Shown one piece after another: positions 55,365-64,000 of a stretch of 64,000 nt of DNA. The translations under genes were made by a program, and so were the position numbers. The notes under the pieces were generated by a model. It was not told the origin of the DNA. It worked only from the letters and a program-made list of their open reading frames with translations, and did no database searches. Source of the DNA: Pantoea sp. IMH (GTDB lineage: Bacteria > Pseudomonadota > Gammaproteobacteria > Enterobacterales > Enterobacteriaceae); assembly GCF_000599885.1 (NCBI RefSeq), contig NZ_JFGT01000005.1, forward strand, positions 930,001 to 994,000. Reading direction: 5' to 3'. Numbering within the stretch: the first letter of the stretch is position 1; each line of letters begins with the position of its first letter.

Positions 55365-55697
55365 ATGAGCTTGTTCATTTCTGACGCAGTGGCTGCCGCT
55401 GGGGCACCGTCGCAGGGAAGTCCTTATTCACTGGTTATCATGCTGGTGGTGTTTGGTCTGATTTTCTATTTCATGATCCTGCGCCCACAGCAGAAGCGTG
55501 CAAAAGAACATAAAAAACTGATGGATTCTATCTCCAAAGGTGACGAAGTGCTGACCACCGGTGGACTGGTTGGTCGCGTAACGAAAGTGGCTGAAACCGG
55601 CTATGTGGCAATCGCGCTGAACGATACAACGGAAGTTGTGGTCAAACGTGATTTCGTGGCTGCCGTTCTGCCGAAAGGTACGATGAAGGCGCTTTAA
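55365..55697 (+). CDS. yajC: Sec translocon accessory protein YajC
   Basis: A 110-residue inner-membrane protein with one helix (about 20-40, YSLVIMLVVFGLIFYFMILR) and a cytoplasmic tail with GDEVLTTGGLVGRVTKV and VVVKRDFVAAVLPKGT. It associates with SecDF-YidC at the SecYEG channel. Length matches E. coli. ATG with GAGGGG upstream. Same operon as tgt and secDF. Confidence 0.97.
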   Translation: MSLFISDAVAAAGAPSQGSPYSLVIMLVVFGLIFYFMILRPQQKRAKEHKKLMDSISKGDEVLTTGGLVGRVTKVAETGYVAIALNDTTEVVVKRDFVAAVLPKGTMKAL

Positions 55698-55724
55698 TTT
55701 TTTGTTTTCCCTAAGGGAACTGCC

Positions 55725-57572
55725 GTGTTAAACCGTTATCCTCTGTGGAAGTACATCATGCTGATCGTCGTATTACTCGTCGGTCTGCTGTATGCGCTTC
55801 CCAACCTTTATGGTGAGGATCCGGCTGTTCAGGTCACTGGTGCGCGCGGAAGCGCCGCCAGTGAGCAAACGCTGGGTCAGATCCAGGCTGCATTAAAACA
55901 AGACAATATCCAGAGCAAGTCAGTTGCGCTGGAAAATGGCGCCATCCTGGCGCGTTTTGCTAACGGAGACGTGCAGCTGCGCGCCCGGGACAGCATCAGT
56001 CGCGTACTAGGCGACGACTACGTGGTTGCGCTCAACCTGGCGCCCGCCACGCCAACCTGGTTATCAAAACTTGCCGCTGAGCCGATGAAACTCGGTCTCG
56101 ATCTGCGCGGCGGCGTACACTTCCTGATGGAAGTTGATATGGATACCGCCCTGGGTAAACTCCAGGAGCAGAATATCGACAACCTCAGAAGCGATCTGCG
56201 TGATAAAAGCATTCCTTATACCAACGTACGCAAAACCGATAACTACGGTCTTGAGATTCGCTTCCGCGACGCTGACGCGCGTAACGAGGCGTCCAGTTAC
56301 CTGACAGGCCGCCATCGCGACCTGGTCATCAGCAATTCTGGCAGCAATGCGCTGCGTGCCGTCATGAGCGACGAACGTCTGCGTGAAGCCCGCGAATATG
56401 CCGTTCAGCAAAACATCACTATCCTGCGTAATCGCGTTAACCAGCTTGGCGTTGCCGAACCGCTGGTACAGCGGCAGGGCGCCGATCGTATCGTGGTCGA
56501 ACTGCCGGGCATTCAGGATACCGCCAGGGCGAAAGAGATTCTGGGCGCAACGGCGACGCTGGAATTCCGTCTGGTCAACACCAGCGTTGATCCAACTGCT
56601 GCCGCCAATGGCCGCGTCCCGGGCGATTCAGAAGTGAAAAACACCCGCGACGGCCAGCCAATCACGCTTTATAAGCGCGTGATCCTCACCGGCGACCATA
56701 TTACCGATTCCACCTCCAGCCAGGATGAATATAACCAGGCTCAGGTAAATATCTCCCTTGACAGTGCGGGCGGCAATATCATGTCCAACTTCACCAAGGA
56801 TAATATCGGCAAGCCGATGGCAACGCTCTTTGTCGAGTACAAGGATAGCGGTAAGAAAGATGCCAACGGTCGCGCCATCCTGGCTAAGCAGGAAGAGGTG
56901 ATCAACGTGGCGAACATTCAGTCACGTCTGGGTAACAGCTTCCGTATTACCGGCATCAGTAACCCAAATGAAGCACGTCAGCTCTCGCTGCTGCTGCGCG
57001 CGGGTGCGCTGATTGCGCCAATTCAGATTGTGGAAGAGCGGACTATTGGCCCAACCATGGGACAACAGAACATTAACCAGGGTCTGGAAGCTTGCCTGTG
57101 GGGCCTGGTCGCCTCCATCGTCTTTATGGTGGTTTACTACCGTAAATTTGGCGTGATTGCGACAACGGCGCTGGTGGCTAACCTGGTAATGATCGTCGGG
57201 ATTATGTCTCTGCTGCCGGGGGCGACGCTGACCATGCCGGGTATTGCCGGTATAGTGCTGACGCTGGCGGTCGCGGTGGATGCTAACGTACTGATCAATG
57301 AGCGTATCAAGGAAGAGCTGAAGAATGGACGTTCCGTTCAGCAGGCGATTCATGAAGGCTATAAAGGCGCGTTCTCCAGTATTATCGATGCCAACATTAC
57401 CACGCTTATCACCGCGATTATTCTCTACGCTGTGGGCACAGGCTCGATCAAAGGCTTTGCCATCACGACGGCGATCGGTGTGGTGACATCTATGTTTACC
57501 GCCATTGTCGGTACCCGCGCCATCGTAAACCTGTTGTACGGCGGCAAACGCATCAACAAGCTGTCTATCTGA
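55725..57572 (+). CDS. secD: protein translocase subunit SecD
   Basis: RND-family subunit that uses proton motive force to pull secreted proteins into the periplasm, 615 residues as in E. coli. Helix 1 (about 9-27), a large periplasmic P1 region containing [18 protein letters not shown] and [19 protein letters not shown], then five helices. The proton-conducting Asp is in [21 protein letters not shown] start with AAGGGAA upstream. Ends ten bases before secF. Confidence 0.97.
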   Translation: MLNRYPLWKYIMLIVVLLVGLLYALPNLYGEDPAVQVTGARGSAASEQTLGQIQAALKQDNIQSKSVALENGAILARFANGDVQLRARDSISRVLGDDYVVALNLAPATPTWLSKLAAEPMKLGLDLRGGVHFLMEVDMDTALGKLQEQNIDNLRSDLRDKSIPYTNVRKTDNYGLEIRFRDADARNEASSYLTGRHRDLVISNSGSNALRAVMSDERLREAREYAVQQNITILRNRVNQLGVAEPLVQRQGADRIVVELPGIQDTARAKEILGATATLEFRLVNTSVDPTAAANGRVPGDSEVKNTRDGQPITLYKRVILTGDHITDSTSSQDEYNQAQVNISLDSAGGNIMSNFTKDNIGKPMATLFVEYKDSGKKDANGRAILAKQEEVINVANIQSRLGNSFRITGISNPNEARQLSLLLRAGALIAPIQIVEERTIGPTMGQQNINQGLEACLWGLVASIVFMVVYYRKFGVIATTALVANLVMIVGIMSLLPGATLTMPGIAGIVLTLAVAVDANVLINERIKEELKNGRSVQQAIHEGYKGAFSSIIDANITTLITAIILYAVGTGSIKGFAITTAIGVVTSMFTAIVGTRAIVNLLYGGKRINKLSI

Positions 57573-57582
57573 GGAGTGCGTT

Positions 57583-58551
57583 GTGGCACAGGACTATAGC
57601 GTTGAACAATTAAACTACGGGCGTAAAGTGCATGACTTTATGCGCTGGGATAAACTGGCCTTTACCCTCTCCGGCCTGCTGTTGATCGCCTCGCTGGCGA
57701 TCATGGGTGTAAAAGGGTTTAACTGGGGGCTGGATTTCACCGGCGGTACGGTTATTGAGATTACGCTCGAAAAACCGGCGGATCTGGATACGCTGCGGGC
57801 TTCGCTGGAGAAATCCGGCATTATGGATCCGCAGGTGCAGAACTTCGGCAGCAGTCGTGACGTGCTGGTACGTATGTCTCCAAACGAGGGGAATGCGGGC
57901 CAGGAGCTGGGTAACCGGGTGGTGACGATCATCAACCAGGCGACCGGTCAGAATGCCTCCGTCAAGCGCATTGAGTTCGTTGGGCCGAGCGTGGGCAGCG
58001 ATCTGGCGCAGGCGGGCGGCATGGCGCTGCTGATGGCTCTGATTGCTATCCTGATTTATGTCGGCTTCCGCTTCGAATGGCGCCTGGCGCTGGGCGCAGT
58101 GCTGGCGCTGGCGCATGACGTGGTGATCACCATGGGCATTCTTTCTCTGTTCCATATTGAGATTGATTTGACCATTGTCGCCTCGTTGATGTCAGTTATC
58201 GGCTACTCGCTCAATGACAGTATCGTGGTGTCGGACCGTATTCGTGAGAACTTCCGCAAGATCCGTCGCGGCACCTCTTACGATATCGTCAACGTCTCGC
58301 TGACGCAGACGCTGAGCCGTACCATCATGACTTCCGCCACCACGCTGGTGGTGGTGCTGATGCTCTATATTTTCGGCGGCGCGCTGCTGGAAGGCTTCTC
58401 GCTGACCATGCTGATCGGGGTTTCCATCGGTACGGTTTCATCCATCTATGTGGCGTCGGCACTGGCGTTGAAGCTGGGGATGAAGCGGGAACATATGCTA
58501 CAGCAGAAAGTGGAGAAAGAGGGCGCGGATCAGCCTTCAATTCTGCCTTAA
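57583..58551 (+). CDS. secF: protein translocase subunit SecF
   Basis: Partner of SecD, 322 residues, six helices with a periplasmic domain between helices 1 and 2. [20 protein letters not shown] and the helix 4 signature [20 protein letters not shown] with the conserved Asp are present. GTG start with GAGGAG upstream, ten bases after secD. Last gene of the operon, ended by a strong terminator. Confidence 0.97.
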   Translation: MAQDYSVEQLNYGRKVHDFMRWDKLAFTLSGLLLIASLAIMGVKGFNWGLDFTGGTVIEITLEKPADLDTLRASLEKSGIMDPQVQNFGSSRDVLVRMSPNEGNAGQELGNRVVTIINQATGQNASVKRIEFVGPSVGSDLAQAGGMALLMALIAILIYVGFRFEWRLALGAVLALAHDVVITMGILSLFHIEIDLTIVASLMSVIGYSLNDSIVVSDRIRENFRKIRRGTSYDIVNVSLTQTLSRTIMTSATTLVVVLMLYIFGGALLEGFSLTMLIGVSIGTVSSIYVASALALKLGMKREHMLQQKVEKEGADQPSILP

Positions 58552-58584
58552 GAAAGGCGTCAGGTTTGATGCTTTGTTATTGAT

Positions 58585-58611
58585 AAGCGCCGCTGATGCG
58601 GCGCTTTTTTT
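58585..58611 (+). terminator. intrinsic terminator of yajC-secD-secF
   Basis: AAGCGCCGC (58585-58593), loop TGAT, GCGGCGCTT (58598-58606), then Ts to 58611. The last two bases overlap the stop codon of the convergent yajI gene. Confidence 0.9.
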
Positions 58612-59179
58612 ATGGCTGCGTTGAGACGGGCTGCGGTGTGACGAGAATATCATGCACCCGTACGTAACCTAACTGCTGAGGAGAGACATTGCTCAGGCGT
58701 AGTGGAATCGCGATTTCGCTACGTGGCAGCAGAGACTCTCTGACGCTCACCTGCTGAGTCTGACTATTGACCTGCAGAGGTTGTCCGGACGTTTTATCCA
58801 TCTCACCCCACTCGATCTGCGCGCTGAAAGCAGGAAGCGATCTGTCACCCGCGGCGCGAACATGCAGCGTCGCTCTGGTGCCGTTTGCTTCACTTTCAAC
58901 ATGGCTCAGCGAAAGCCTCACCTCACCAGCCTCACTCTTCAACAGCACGGCACTCTTGGTTGCTGGCAGCAGCCAGGCACCCTGCGACGAATTAAGATTC
59001 AGGCTGCTCTGCTGCTCAAGCGCGGTCGCCTGCCTCGTCAGTTGTCGCATCTCGGTATTCAGCTTGCCCACCTGATTAGTCAGCCTGTTCACTTCAGGCT
59101 GATTCTGTGATGAAGCACAGCCTGCAAGGAGAGCCGCCAGCGTTAGCAAAAGCGTTTTCTTAATCAGATGATTAGCCAT
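58610..59179 (-). CDS. yajI: YajI lipoprotein (DUF3251)
   Basis: A 189-residue lipoprotein: lipobox ALLAGC (Cys21, then Ala), a short coiled-coil (QPEVNRLTNQVGKLNTEMRQ) and a beta-rich domain with GAWLLPATKSAVLLKSEAGE, EANGTRATLHV and IPLRLSNVSPQQLGYVRVHD. It matches E. coli YajI, of unknown function, which also sits just left of nrdR. The E. coli genes yajD and tsx that separate it from secF are absent. ATG with GGAG upstream. Confidence 0.93.
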   Translation of the reverse strand: MANHLIKKTLLLTLAALLAGCASSQNQPEVNRLTNQVGKLNTEMRQLTRQATALEQQSSLNLNSSQGAWLLPATKSAVLLKSEAGEVRLSLSHVESEANGTRATLHVRAAGDRSLPAFSAQIEWGEMDKTSGQPLQVNSQTQQVSVRESLLPRSEIAIPLRLSNVSPQQLGYVRVHDILVTPQPVSTQP

Positions 59180-59203
59180 AATCTACCGCTCCTTATACCA
59201 TCG

Positions 59204-59644
59204 TTATTCCGGGATACGCAGCGTCTGACCTGGATAGATTTTATCCGGGTGGCTGAGCATCGGCTTATTAGCCTCAAAGATTTTGTTGTACTTGCTGGCA
59301 TCGCCGTACATTTCTTTTGCTACGGCGCTCAGCGTATCGCCCTTTTTCACGGTATAAAAACGGGCTTCGGTGGCGGGTTCAGCAACGGTAACGTTATCTT
59401 CAACGGCAGTGATCCCCGCGACGTTACCCACCGCGACCAGAATTTTTTCTTTCAGTTCCTGAGATATCCCCTCACCGCTGATGCTGACTTTATCGTCATT
59501 TACCTTCACATCAACGTTGTCGCTGCCTGGCAGGTTCAGTTTAGAAATGTGCTCCTGCAGTTTTTTCGAGGAATCATTATTGTCGCCGGTAACGCTATCC
59601 CACAATTTCTCGCCTGCTTCTTTTACGAAGTTAAACAATCCCAT
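59204..59644 (-). CDS. kbp: potassium-binding protein Kbp (BON-LysM)
   Basis: A 146-residue cytoplasmic protein that binds K+ specifically and is needed for growth at high K+ in E. coli (formerly YgaU). N-terminal BON domain (about 25-90, including [19 protein letters not shown]) and C-terminal LysM domain (about 96-145, [20 protein letters not shown] and [12 protein letters not shown]). [19 protein letters not shown] at the start is the Kbp N-terminus. In E. coli the gene is elsewhere on the chromosome; its place between yajI and nrdR is a lineage-specific arrangement. Separated from yajI by 24 bases on the same strand, so they may be co-transcribed. ATG with GGAGGG upstream. Confidence 0.95.
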   Translation of the reverse strand: MGLFNFVKEAGEKLWDSVTGDNNDSSKKLQEHISKLNLPGSDNVDVKVNDDKVSISGEGISQELKEKILVAVGNVAGITAVEDNVTVAEPATEARFYTVKKGDTLSAVAKEMYGDASKYNKIFEANKPMLSHPDKIYPGQTLRIPE

Positions 59645-59859
59645 ATACCCTCCGGTTTATCCTTGTTAAGAGAAAAGTTACGCTCATTAGCACCCTCATT
59701 ATAGCGGATTGGTTCGATTCTCTCTGACGACAGGCCGTTTAATGTAGTGTCAACGTGGCACGAAGGGCACAAAGCGGGGCAAAAGCCCGGTCCGTTATTC
59801 AGTTAGCGGCCACTTCGCGCTACACTGTGTGTCAATTTCCAGAATTAGCAGGAAGCATC

Positions 59860-60309
59860 ATGCATTGCCCGTTCTGTTCCGCAGTGGATACCAAAGTGAT
59901 CGATTCTCGCCTGGTGGGAGAAGGGACTTCTGTGCGTCGCCGTCGTCAGTGTCTGGTGTGTCATGAGCGTTTTACGACCTTTGAAGTGGCCGAATTAGTG
60001 ATGCCGCGTGTGGTAAAAAGTAATGATGTTCGTGAACCTTTCAATGAAGACAAACTGTGCAGCGGCCTGATGAAGGCGCTGGAAAAAAGGCCGGTGAGCG
60101 CTGACGATGTTGAAAATGCCGTCAGCCATATCAAAAGCCAGCTGCGCTCCACCGGCGAGCGGGAAGTGCCGAGCAAAATGATTGGTAATCTGGTGATGGA
60201 TGAGCTGAAGAAACTGGATAAGGTCGCCTATATCCGGTTTGCTTCCGTTTACCGCAGTTTTGAAGATATCCGTGAATTTGGCGAAGAGATCGCCCGCCTG
60301 CAGGATTAA
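59860..60309 (+). CDS. nrdR: transcriptional repressor NrdR
   Basis: Zinc-ribbon/ATP-cone repressor of ribonucleotide reductase operons, 149 residues as in E. coli. Zinc ligands Cys3, Cys6, Cys31 and Cys34 are in [10 protein letters not shown] and QCLVCHERF. The ATP-cone covers about residues 49-139 ([20 protein letters not shown] onward) and senses ATP/dATP. ATG at 59860 has AGGAAG four bases upstream; the frame is open to 59755. Immediately followed by ribD. Confidence 0.97.
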   Translation: MHCPFCSAVDTKVIDSRLVGEGTSVRRRRQCLVCHERFTTFEVAELVMPRVVKSNDVREPFNEDKLCSGLMKALEKRPVSADDVENAVSHIKSQLRSTGEREVPSKMIGNLVMDELKKLDKVAYIRFASVYRSFEDIREFGEEIARLQD

Positions 60310-60312
60310 ATG

Positions 60313-61428
60313 ATGCGTGATGAAATCTTTATGGCGAGGGCGCTTGAGCTGGCCCGTCGCGGACGCTTTACCACCACACCGAATCCCAACGTTGGCTGCG
60401 TTATCGTGCGCGATAGGGAGGTCGTTGGCGAAGGTTATCATTTCCGCGCCGGCGAACCGCATGCGGAAGTACATGCATTGCGGATGGCGGGTGAGAAAGC
60501 TCGGGGTGCCACCGCCTATGTCACGCTTGAACCCTGTAGTCATCATGGGCGGACGCCGCCGTGCTGCGATGCCCTGATTGCTGCTGGCGTCAGTCGCGTG
60601 GTGGTGGCGATGCAGGATCCCAATCCGGAAGTCGCCGGAAGAGGGATGTACCGCTTACAGCAGGCGGGAATCGAGGTTAGTCATGGCCTGATGATGCAGG
60701 AGGCGGAAGCGCTGAACCCTGGTTTCCTCAAGCGGATGCGTACCGGGTTTCCCTGGCTGCAGCTGAAAATGGGCTGCTCGCTGGATGGGCGCACCGCGAT
60801 GGCCAGCGGTGAAAGCCAGTGGATCACCTCGCCCGAAGCGCGCCGGGACGTGCAGCGTCTGCGGGCACAAAGCGCCGCTATTTTGAGTAGCAGCGCGACC
60901 GTACTGGCGGACGACCCTTCGCTAACCGTGCGCTGGCACGAGCTGAGCGCTGACACTCAGCGCCAGCTTGCCGAAAAGGATCTGCGCCAGCCGGTTCGTG
61001 TAATCCTGGACAGTCAGAACCGCGTAACGCCGGCGCACAAGCTTATCAGTCAGCCCGGCGAAACCTGGCTTGCGCGACGCCACGCGGACGATCGCGAGTG
61101 GCCTGATAACGTCGGGCAGTTTATTGTTCCGCAGCATCAGGGTCATACCGACCTGGTCTCGCTGCTGATGCTGCTTGGTCGCCGTCAGATTAACAGCGTC
61201 TGGGTTGAGGCGGGTGCAGGCCTTGCCGGCGCGTTGCTGAAGGCGGGCGTGGTGGATGAAGTTATCTTGTATATCGCCCCTAAACTGATGGGCGATGCGG
61301 CACGCGGTTTGTGCCATCTGCCCGGTATAGCACATCTTGATGAGGTGCCCGAATTCAGTTTCAGCGATATTCGTCAGGTGGGACCGGATTTACGCCTGAC
61401 CCTGGCTCCCCGGTCAAACGCTTGCTAA
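60313..61428 (+). CDS. ribD: bifunctional riboflavin deaminase/reductase RibD
   Basis: Deaminates then reduces the pyrimidine intermediate of riboflavin synthesis. 371 residues. The deaminase domain (1-145) has the zinc motif HAEVHALRM and PCSHHGRTPPCC. The NADPH reductase domain (about 146-370) has MASGESQWITSPEARRDVQR, DDPSLTVRW and [14 protein letters not shown]. Of two ATG codons the second (60313) is chosen by match to E. coli; the other begins directly after the nrdR stop. No FMN riboswitch upstream. Confidence 0.97.
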   Translation: MRDEIFMARALELARRGRFTTTPNPNVGCVIVRDREVVGEGYHFRAGEPHAEVHALRMAGEKARGATAYVTLEPCSHHGRTPPCCDALIAAGVSRVVVAMQDPNPEVAGRGMYRLQQAGIEVSHGLMMQEAEALNPGFLKRMRTGFPWLQLKMGCSLDGRTAMASGESQWITSPEARRDVQRLRAQSAAILSSSATVLADDPSLTVRWHELSADTQRQLAEKDLRQPVRVILDSQNRVTPAHKLISQPGETWLARRHADDREWPDNVGQFIVPQHQGHTDLVSLLMLLGRRQINSVWVEAGAGLAGALLKAGVVDEVILYIAPKLMGDAARGLCHLPGIAHLDEVPEFSFSDIRQVGPDLRLTLAPRSNAC

Positions 61429-61506
61429 AAGCGGAAGCAGACCGGTAAAGAGTATGATAGAATCCGCCCCCCTGCGGGGCCATTACAGAACCCTGAAAGG
61501 AAGATT

Positions 61507-61977
61507 ATGAACGTTATTGAAGCTGCTGTTGCTACTCCTGACGCGCGCGTTGCCATCGTGATTGCGCGTTTCAACAACTTTATCAACGACAGCCTGCTGA
61601 GCGGTGCGCTGGATGCGTTAAAACGCATAGGCCAGGTGAAAGATGAAAACATCACCGTGGTCTGGGTGCCTGGCGCCTATGAAATGCCAATGACCGCTCG
61701 TGCGCTGGCGTCAGCCGGTAAGCATGATGCCGTTGTCGCGCTGGGTACCGTGATCCGTGGCGGTACCGCCCACTTCGAATATGTCGCCGGTGAAGCCAGC
61801 TCTGGCCTGGCCAGCGTCGCAATGAACAGCGATATTCCGGTCGCCTTTGGCGTCCTGACGACGGAAAACATCGAGCAGGCCATCGAACGCGCCGGAACCA
61901 AGGCGGGAAATAAGGGCGCAGAAGCGGCCCTGACCGCACTTGAAATGATTAACGTATTGAAAGCCATCAAAGCCTGA
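61507..61977 (+). CDS. ribE: 6,7-dimethyl-8-ribityllumazine synthase
   Basis: Condenses the RibD-derived pyrimidine with dihydroxybutanone phosphate; forms a 60-subunit shell. 156 residues. [28 protein letters not shown], the phosphate-binding [20 protein letters not shown] and the catalytic His in that segment are intact. ATG with GAAAGGAAG upstream. In E. coli this gene is ribE (also ribH) and lies between ribD and nusB, as here. Confidence 0.97.
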   Translation: MNVIEAAVATPDARVAIVIARFNNFINDSLLSGALDALKRIGQVKDENITVVWVPGAYEMPMTARALASAGKHDAVVALGTVIRGGTAHFEYVAGEASSGLASVAMNSDIPVAFGVLTTENIEQAIERAGTKAGNKGAEAALTALEMINVLKAIKA

Positions 61978-61993
61978 TTTTAAGGGGAATTTC

Positions 61994-62413
61994 GTGAAAC
62001 CTGCTGCTCGTCGCCGCGCCCGTGAATGTGCCGTCCAGGCGCTTTACTCCTGGCAGTTGTCCAAAAACGACATCGCTGATGTCGAATACCAGTTTCTGGC
62101 GGAGCAAGACGTCAAAGACGTTGATATCAGCTATTTTCGCGAGCTGCTGAGCGGCGTTGCGACCAACAGCGCCTATCTTGACGGGCTGATGAAGCCTTAT
62201 CTGTCTCGTCAGCTGGAAGAGCTGGGACAGGTTGAGAGGGCCGTTCTGCGGATCTCACTGTACGAGCTGAGCAAGCGTTCTGACGTTCCCTATAAAGTGG
62301 CAATCAATGAGGGGATTGAGCTGGCTAAAATTTTCGGTGCCGAAGACAGCCATAAGTTTGTCAACGGCGTACTGGATAAAGCCGCTCCGCAAATCCGCCC
62401 CAATAAGAAGTAA
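61994..62413 (+). CDS. nusB: transcription antitermination factor NusB
   Basis: RNA-binding factor that, with NusE/S10, recognises boxA in rRNA leaders and prevents early termination. 139 residues as in E. coli. [20 protein letters not shown] at the start, [20 protein letters not shown] and [16 protein letters not shown] are conserved. GTG start with AAGGGGAA upstream, seventeen bases after ribE. Ends at a strong terminator. Confidence 0.97.
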   Translation: MKPAARRRARECAVQALYSWQLSKNDIADVEYQFLAEQDVKDVDISYFRELLSGVATNSAYLDGLMKPYLSRQLEELGQVERAVLRISLYELSKRSDVPYKVAINEGIELAKIFGAEDSHKFVNGVLDKAAPQIRPNKK

Positions 62414-62420
62414 TCCTCCC

Positions 62421-62448
62421 AGGCCGGTCTTCCGGCCTTCTTTTTTTT
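62421..62448 (+). terminator. intrinsic terminator between nusB and thiL
   Basis: AGGCCGG (62421-62427), loop TCTT, CCGGCCT (62432-62438), TC, then eight Ts. thiL begins 18 bases later, so thiL-pgpA needs readthrough or a promoter overlapping this element. Confidence 0.85.
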
Positions 62449-62466
62449 ATACTCGGAACGCACTCT

Positions 62467-63444
62467 ATGGCCTGTGGCGAATTCGAACTTATTACGCGCT
62501 ATTTTGATCGCGTAACGAGCTCCCGTCGCGATGTGGAAAAGGGCATCGGCGATGACTGCGCACTACTGACTCTTCCTGAAAAACAGACGCTGGCGATCAG
62601 CACCGATACGCTGGTGGAAGGGGTTCATTTTCTGCGTGATATGCATCCGGCAGACCTTGGCTACAAGGCGCTGGCGGTCAACCTGAGCGACCTCGCCGCG
62701 ATGGGGGCCGATCCCGCCTGGCTGACGCTGGCGCTGACGCTGCCTGAGATTAACGAGCCCTGGCTGAAGGCATTCAGCGACAGCCTGTTTGAGTTGCTCG
62801 ATTATTATAATATGCAGCTGATCGGTGGGGATACCACCCGCGGCCCGTTAAGTATGACGCTGGGTATTCATGGCCTGGTGCCGCAGGGCAGGGCGCTGAA
62901 GCGATCCGGTGCGCGTCCAGGCGACTGGATTTATGTGACCGGGACGCTGGGCGACAGCGCGGCAGGACTGGCGCTGCTGCAGCACCAGATGAAAATCAGC
63001 GATCCTGTCGCTCATGAGGCGCTTATCAAAAGGCATCTGCGTCCCATGCCGCGTATTTTGCAGGGACAGGCACTCCGGGATCTTGCCAGCGCCGCTATCG
63101 ATCTTTCAGACGGTCTGATTTCTGATTTGCGTCATATCCTGAAGGCCAGTGACTGTGGAGCCCGCGTTAACCTGGAGGCTTTGCCGATTTCCGGCGTTAT
63201 GCAGCAGCATTTTGAGCCTGCGCAGGCACTGCGCTGGGCCTTAAGCGGTGGAGAAGATTACGAGCTCTGCTTCACCGTTCCCGAAATTAATCGCGGTGCG
63301 CTGGACGTTGCGCTCGGCCATTATGGCGTGCCCTTTACCTGCGTCGGCCAGATGGCACCGCAGTCGGAAGGGTTGGTGCTATTACAGGATGGCACGCCGG
63401 TAAATATCGACCTGAAAGGATTTGATCATTTTGACGCTCGATAA
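62467..63444 (+). CDS. thiL: thiamine-monophosphate kinase ThiL
   Basis: ATP-dependent phosphorylation of thiamine phosphate to the active diphosphate. 325 residues as in E. coli. Metal and ATP motifs are [72 protein letters not shown] and [13 protein letters not shown] start. Its 3' end overlaps the start of pgpA. Confidence 0.97.
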   Translation: MACGEFELITRYFDRVTSSRRDVEKGIGDDCALLTLPEKQTLAISTDTLVEGVHFLRDMHPADLGYKALAVNLSDLAAMGADPAWLTLALTLPEINEPWLKAFSDSLFELLDYYNMQLIGGDTTRGPLSMTLGIHGLVPQGRALKRSGARPGDWIYVTGTLGDSAAGLALLQHQMKISDPVAHEALIKRHLRPMPRILQGQALRDLASAAIDLSDGLISDLRHILKASDCGARVNLEALPISGVMQQHFEPAQALRWALSGGEDYELCFTVPEINRGALDVALGHYGVPFTCVGQMAPQSEGLVLLQDGTPVNIDLKGFDHFDAR

Positions 63445-63928
63445 AGATGTGGCGAAAAGCCGCCTGAATATGCGCAATCCCTGGCATCTGCTGGCAACCG
63501 GCTTTGGCAGCGGGCTGAGCCCTTATATGCCCGGCACCGTGGGTTCGGTAGCCGCGATCCCGTTCTGGTGTCTGCTGACCTGGCTGCCACAGGATCTCTA
63601 TTCGCTGGTCGTGATGTTCGGCATTTCTATCGGCGTTTACCTTTGCCATCGCACTGCGAAAGATATGGGCGTGCACGATCACGGCAGCATTGTCTGGGAT
63701 GAGTTTATTGGTATGTGGATCACGCTGATGGCGATCCCGGTAAATAGCTGGCAGTGGGTACTGGCCGGTTTTGTGGTGTTCCGCATTCTGGATATCTGGA
63801 AGCCGTGGCCGATTCGCTGGTTCGATCGCAATGTGCACGGCGGGATGGGTATCATGGTGGATGATATTATTGCCGGGATCGTCTCTGCCGGTATTCTTTA
63901 CTATGCAGGCCATCTGCTGGCGAGTTGA
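63431..63928 (+). CDS. pgpA: phosphatidylglycerophosphatase A
   Basis: Membrane phosphatase that converts phosphatidylglycerophosphate to phosphatidylglycerol. About 165 residues with four helices. Signature segments are [33 protein letters not shown] with catalytic acidic residues, and [20 protein letters not shown] followed by DDIIAG. The start is uncertain: TTG at 63431 has AAAGGA ten bases upstream and gives [14 protein letters not shown], close to the E. coli N-terminus. The frame is open to 63422. It overlaps thiL by fourteen bases, showing translational coupling. Confidence 0.95.
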   Translation: MTLDKDVAKSRLNMRNPWHLLATGFGSGLSPYMPGTVGSVAAIPFWCLLTWLPQDLYSLVVMFGISIGVYLCHRTAKDMGVHDHGSIVWDEFIGMWITLMAIPVNSWQWVLAGFVVFRILDIWKPWPIRWFDRNVHGGMGIMVDDIIAGIVSAGILYYAGHLLAS

Positions 63929-64000
63929 TAAAGGGCGGGGCTGTTGCCCTGACGGTTTTTGCTAAAGTGCCAACGCCGGGAACAGTCCCTGCTCGTGAAG

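Noticed and set aside
60200-61506. FMN riboswitch for ribD or ribE
   Set aside because: ribD follows nrdR without a leader and the 78 bases before ribE are too short and lack the conserved FMN-element blocks.

Overview
The window looks like a chromosomal segment from a member of the Erwiniaceae (Pantoea/Erwinia/Mixta-like, Enterobacterales). The reason is the long run of genes in enterobacterial order from about 28.5 kb to the right end: proC, yaiI, aroL, yaiA, aroM, ppnP, rdgC, mak, sbcC-sbcD, phoB-phoR, brnQ, proY, tsaA, acpH, queA, tgt, yajC, secD, secF, yajI, nrdR, ribD, ribE, nusB, thiL, pgpA. Protein sequences resemble, but are clearly diverged from, the E. coli versions. I see no rRNA, tRNA, CRISPR array, insertion sequence, integrase or phage gene. 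No coding sequence shows transfer-type base composition that I could detect by eye. The organism assignment is inference; no marker gene for species is present.

Left part (1-28.4 kb) is variable territory. It holds an MFS exporter cut by the window edge, a 31-codon YmiA-like membrane protein, the fluoride channel crcB, a two-gene unit of unknown membrane protein, a sugar porter with an excellent CRP palindrome, an IraP-like RpoS anti-adaptor, the dat-ddc pair for 1,3-diaminopropane, a YjbE-like secreted peptide, a PmtA-like phospholipid methyltransferase, a YmgB/AriR-like connector, an acyltransferase-3 membrane protein, a five-gene peptide-type ABC importer, a CPBP protease, a CHASE4-PAS-GGDEF-EAL protein, an I78 peptidase-inhibitor lipoprotein, a YcgZ-like connector, a cold-shock protein, an MdtG-like efflux pump and a Rieske/FAD oxidoreductase. 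Several of these (IraP, YmgB-like, YcgZ-like, YjbE-like, c-di-GMP enzyme) belong to the stress, Rcs and biofilm repertoire, though they are scattered single genes.

Middle part (28.5-51 kb) is the conserved core with insertions. Between mak and sbcC, where E. coli has araJ, sits an envelope lipoprotein island. It has a stand-alone TolA-domain-III lipoprotein and, divergent from it, a CsgG / DUF4810 / DUF799 three-lipoprotein operon. phoB-phoR, preceded by a Pho box, is followed with no spacer by a PstS-family binding protein. Then comes a MetJ-box-controlled MetE-C-terminal-type methionine synthase, then brnQ and proY. proY has a perfect 11-bp hairpin overlapping its ribosome-binding site.

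Right part (51-64 kb) is housekeeping: peroxiredoxin TsaA, AcpH, queuosine tRNA modification (queA, tgt), Sec translocon accessory proteins (yajC-secD-secF), YajI lipoprotein, the K+-binding protein Kbp, and the nrdR-ribD-ribE-nusB-thiL-pgpA cluster for nucleotide-reductase control, riboflavin, transcription antitermination, thiamine and phosphatidylglycerol synthesis. Relative to E. coli, malZ is missing between proY and acpH and yajD-tsx are missing between secF and yajI. A DUF2442 remnant and kbp are present instead. Start codons were re-chosen from Shine-Dalgarno spacing and family length wherever the longest reading frame was implausible.
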